NCBI GenBank assembly: GCA_023105745.1
Contig: JALGQZ010000004.1
Coordinates: 38,268,437-38,332,436 of the forward strand
Length of the DNA stretch: 64,000 nucleotides
Direction: 5' to 3'
From: Austropuccinia psidii
Taxonomy: Eukaryota > Basidiomycota > Pucciniomycetes > Pucciniales > Sphaerophragmiaceae
The first letter of the stretch is position 1; every line of letters begins with the position of its first letter. Positions 60,446 through 64,000 of this stretch are shown here, piece after piece. Under the pieces are notes generated by a model that was given only the letters and a program-made list of their open reading frames with translations, made no database searches and was not told the DNA's origin. The position numbers and the translations under genes were made by a program.

Positions 60446-60462
60446 TTAAATGGAGAGGGGGG
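60446..60462 (+). other. Polypurine-tract-like motif, internal copy 1
   Basis: TTAAATGGAGAGGGGGG, almost identical to the true polypurine tract at 61926-61942. Confidence 0.6.
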
Positions 60463-60692
60463 TGTCAACCATTAATAACAATAACCATATAAAAAGCCAC
60501 CCACCATTAACCATAATTAATATACCAAAAAATAAAAAATAAAAAGTGATACAAGAGGTCTGCTATGACCTTAAAGTAGTTTATTCTCAGAAGTAATTTC
60601 ATAATATACCTTATTATTATCCTTGTTTTAACATTTATATTTACTTGATATCATTTTATTAGTATCTCTTATTACTTAATTATAATATTATG

Positions 60693-61219
60693 ATTATTTA
60701 TTATTATTTATTATTATTTATTATTATTTATTATTATTTATTATTATTTATTATTATTTATTATTATTTATTATTATTTATTATTATTTATTATTATTTA
60801 TTATTATTTATTATTATTTATTATTATTTATTATTATTTATTATTATTTATTATTATTTATTATTATTTATTATTATTTATTATTATTTATTATTATTTA
60901 TTATTATTTATTATTATTTATTATTATTTATTATTATTTATTATTATTTATTATTATTTATTATTATTTATTATTATTTATTATTATTTATTATTATTTA
61001 TTATTATTTATTATTATTTATTATTATTTATTATTATTTATTATTATTTATTATTATTTATTATTATTTATTATTATTTATTATTATTTATTATTATTTA
61101 TTATTATTTATTATTATTTATTATTATTTATTATTATTTATTATTATTTATTATTATTTATTATTATTTATTATTATTTATTATTATTTATTATTATTTA
61201 TTATTATTTATTATTATTT
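60693..61219 (+). repeat. Perfect decamer minisatellite (TTATTATTTA)n
   Basis: About 51 uninterrupted copies of a 10-bp unit, with no visible variant. Because the unit has isolated A residues, no plus-strand frame contains a stop, which produces a 185-codon pseudo-ORF (60690-61247) with no coding value. Confidence 0.97.
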
Positions 61220-61328
61220 GACTATTACTATATTATTGTTTCTTTAATACATGACTATAAAAAAAATATTATAAATTAATATTAAATTAAAGTCATTATT
61301 ATAAAAAAATAGAAATGATGGTACAATT

Positions 61329-61344
61329 ATTAAATGGAGAGGGG
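61329..61344 (+). other. Polypurine-tract-like motif, internal copy 2
   Basis: TTAAATGGAGAGGGG, preceded by CAATTAT as in the copy at 60446. Confidence 0.6.
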
Positions 61345-61925
61345 ATGGCCCTACCATTTAAGGTTAATTTCAGCAAAAACAAAACCAAGAAGAAAGAACA
61401 ACCCAATCAGAAAAACAAAATAAAAACAAGAGAGGTCCTAGATAAGACCTTAAATTACTTCAAGAAGAGGTACTTGATAAAACCTTAAGCTGTATGAAGA
61501 AATTATTTATTATTATTTTTTATCAAGTATCACCCCAAATAACTCAAGCAATGGTCCTGAGTATGACCTTAAACTGCAATATTATTCATTAAAAATAAAG
61601 AAAAGAAGAGAAAGAAAATAATTTTCTTTTATTATCAAAATCCTCTTTAACAAATAAATAAATAAATAAATAAAATGAAACATGAAGATCAACCAATAAA
61701 ACACAATAAACCATATCAAGATGAAAATGATCAAAAAATAGTTATATTTCAAGACAAAGCCAAGAAGACAACACAAAGTAAGAAGCTATGGAGATTCAGA
61801 ATCAATATAAAGAGCTACAAACAGAAAGCATCAAGTGAAGTTATTAGAATAGAGATTTAAATAAATGAAGTTTTGATGAATGAATGCAGAGTATTCCTCT
61901 TGAAACTGGAATGCTGGGGACAGCA
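61345..61925 (+). other. Element C tail before the 3' LTR
   Basis: A-rich sequence with two or three repeats of an AAGACCTTAAA/GAGGTACTTGATAAAACC type. The short frames at 61582-61776 and 61675-61860 are not convincing. Confidence 0.4.
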
Positions 61926-61942
61926 TTAAATGGAGAGGGGGA
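61926..61942 (+). other. Polypurine tract of element C
   Basis: TTAAATGGAGAGGGGGA lies directly before the right LTR and is the functional site by position. Confidence 0.85.
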
Positions 61943-63721
61943 TGTGGTATTCCATACCTTAATGGCCCAGTTTCAAGTGAAATTTCATTTATAAGGCTAT
62001 CAATTGAAGAAATAACAAAGAAGAATCAATAATTAATCAACTATAATAGAGGAATTCAGCAATAGAATGGATTTAAATTCATCAAAATGTATAATCCCAC
62101 AATCAAATACTGGAAGAATAGACCATTTGATTACAAGAATAACAATAAAATAAGGAAAAGAAAAAGACAAACTAGCAAGAATGTTAAAGTTACCAGTGAA
62201 AGGGGTAGTGTGACACTCAAGTTACCCCATCTCTGCTCAACCTTTGGATTAATCAGCAATGCAGTTATTAAACTGAGGACAGTTCAATAAGGAATAAATT
62301 AAAACTGTATTAATCAACAGTCACAAGACAGAAAGAAAGAGAAAGCAATCAATTTATGCAAGGAAAATCCATCAAAAACCTTAAATTACACAGCATATCT
62401 GTGGAAACACAAGCACAGCCACCTGATAATCCAGTAAATATAAATTAAAAGCAGAATTAAGTTAGATAAAGAAAAGAAGAAACTCATACAGGACAAATAG
62501 AATCCCCACAATACACAGCATTCTCCACCTACAGTTCAAACAATGCACAGACTTATGGTGCAATAACTGTACAAAATCATCTCATACCACCAAAAATTGT
62601 GCAACAAACCAAACAAATGGTGCAATACCTGGAAGAAATGACACCATCTCAAAATTCTTCACCAGCAAAAACATCTCAGATTACATAATCATACATAAAT
62701 TGGTGCAAAAAACCAAACAAATGGTATCTCACCACTATAAAGAAATTATCCCAGCCAAAAGAAGTGGAAAAATTCTAAGTCCTTTGTTTTTGAGTGCCTC
62801 TATGGAGAGCCCAAAGAATATAAATAAAGGTCCTCTCTCCCTCATTTTTTCCTCTTTTCCCCATGAATCCAGTTATATACCAAGAAGGAGAATAACTATT
62901 TATCCCTTACTAGTAGGTTAATCTAGTTATTTTATTAAAGTATTATAGACTTATAAGTTTAACTCATAGTGATTTATAATTAATAGTAGTTAACAGAAGG
63001 TCTACTTAATATTATTAATACACCCTATGTTTAAATTATTAGTCTTATAATCATAATACTATCAATAATACTCATAATATTGAGTTTATCACTATAACCT
63101 TTACATTTTAAAGAGAAAAATAGTCTTATTATATCTTCATATTAAAAAACCAACCTTACAACTATATATTATTATATATAAAAAACCTACCCTTATATTA
63201 TATTACATCATTTAGATAGCTAACAAACATCCCTCTATATTTAACAAAATCTTACCAATAAATTATTAAAGGTCTTATTATTATATTATATTAACAATTA
63301 CCCTCTCAAACCATTAAGTATTATAATATATATAACATAAAATTAAACTTACCCCTTAAAATATATATTATTACTATTATATTAAATCAACCTCTTATAC
63401 TATTAAGGTTTTACCCTTAAAATAATCTTATATTATTATTTGAAAATTATATTTTATACTGTTTTAACTTATAAGTTACCTATCTGATTATTGAATAGGT
63501 CTGATAGAGACTGCTAAAAAGTCTTCTCTAGTTGTAAAGCCACAATCTTAAATATTGATTTGTGAGCACTGTAGGGAGATTGTTTAGTATATTCAGAGGG
63601 GCAGCTAAAACACCATTAGCACCCTTGGTTACAGGATTATTTCAGCAATTCAAAACTGTTTACCTGTGATATCCCCCTCAAGGACTGCCTTATCCAATCC
63701 CACACTAAAAGGCGCTCCACA
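61943..63721 (+). repeat. Right (3') LTR of element C
   Basis: 1779 bp, collinear with the left LTR, with about 30 substitutions and a small indel near 62870. Frames inside it (62087-62290, 62700-62921) recur in the other LTR or are fragmentary and are not genes. Confidence 0.93.
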
Positions 63722-64000
63722 ATATTAAAATAATTTTATAATTTTAAATAAAAAACTTTTATTATTAAATAGTTATTGTAATTGATTCTTGTAGACAATT
63801 ACTTCTTACTTTTATAATCACTAGTAGTGTATAACAAGTAAAAGAAGTAATCAACAACTTAATTATTTGATTGTGGTTATAATAAATTCATTTTATTATA
63901 TTTCATAATAACAGTCATAGTACTGTTGATGAATAGTAATATTATTAAAATTCTCATAAACACATCTTAAATGAGAAATTATTTGGAACTGCCTTTTGAA
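63722..64000 (+). repeat. Family D LTR, right piece
   Basis: Resumes the sequence interrupted at 50158: TTACTTCTTACT, ACTAGTAGTGTATAACAAGTA and TAGTACTGTTGATGAATAG match about 19150-19300. Runs off the window. Confidence 0.6.

Larger units (their letters stand above)
50159..63721 (+). mobile_element. Element C: large non-autonomous LTR retrotransposon
   Basis: 13.6 kb bounded by LTRs starting TGTGGTATTCC and ending CCACA, with a 4-bp duplication ATAT (50155-50158 and 63722-63725). After the left LTR comes a primer site (TCTGGTGTCCCAACAG), then gag and protease, then a charged extension. RT, RNase H and integrase are absent. The 5 kb 3' tail holds repeats, an antisense gene-like unit, two extra polypurine-tract-like motifs and a decamer array. 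By eye the LTRs differ at about 30 positions in 1780, just under 2%. It must have used enzymes of a related element. Confidence 0.9.

Noticed and set aside
60690..61247. 185-codon open frame of Tyr, Leu, Phe and Ile
   Set aside because: It is only the stop-free translation of the decamer minisatellite.
1..64000. CRISPR arrays, bacterial operons, tRNA or rRNA genes
   Set aside because: None seen; repeats are LTRs, minisatellite and palindromes, and no cloverleaf-like or rRNA-like stretch was recognised by eye.

Overview
The window is about 64 kb of very AT-rich eukaryotic DNA made almost entirely of nested LTR retrotransposons, with one convincing host gene. The short introns (63 and 69 bp with GT/AG ends), the basidiomycete-type chromovirus and the wording of the gag proteins point to a rust fungus (Pucciniales). 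From memory, without a database check, the gag and pol sequences look like those of Austropuccinia psidii, whose large genome is built this way.

Layout. 1-4548: a decayed LTR element on the minus strand (3' LTR at 1-1449, gag relic at about 2440-4100). 4554-15470: element A, a Ty3/gypsy chromovirus on the plus strand with 1.4-1.5 kb LTRs and 5-bp target duplication TACTA. Its gag and pol are in different frames joined by a textbook -1 frameshift signal, and its pol is cut at the start of RT by a 1440-bp solo LTR with its own 5-bp duplication. 15476-27067: decayed LTRs arranged as two long imperfect palindromes, plus AT-rich DNA. 27068-37754: element B, a young and apparently intact 10.7 kb gypsy element on the minus strand with two 2025-bp LTRs, target duplication ATATA and a 1932-codon gag-pol frame. 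A second well-formed frame overlaps the start of gag. 37755-42006: LTR debris and AT-rich DNA.

42007-44556 (minus): a three-exon gene for a bHLH transcription factor of about 805 residues. It is the only clear host gene. 45160-46645: an LTR relic next to a 973-bp non-autonomous DNA transposon with terminal inverted repeats and an 8-bp target duplication. 47893-64000: a three-layer nest. An LTR related to element A was entered by an LTR of another family at 48485, which was entered in turn by element C (50159-63721).

Element C is 13.6 kb and non-autonomous. It has gag and protease followed by a long charged extension, and I see no RT, RNase H or integrase. Its 5 kb tail carries degenerate repeats, an antisense gene-like unit with spliced-exon signatures, three polypurine-tract-like motifs and a perfect 10-bp minisatellite of about 51 units. 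By eye, LTR divergence puts the insertions in the order B (about 0.35%), A (about 0.9%), C (just under 2%), youngest first.
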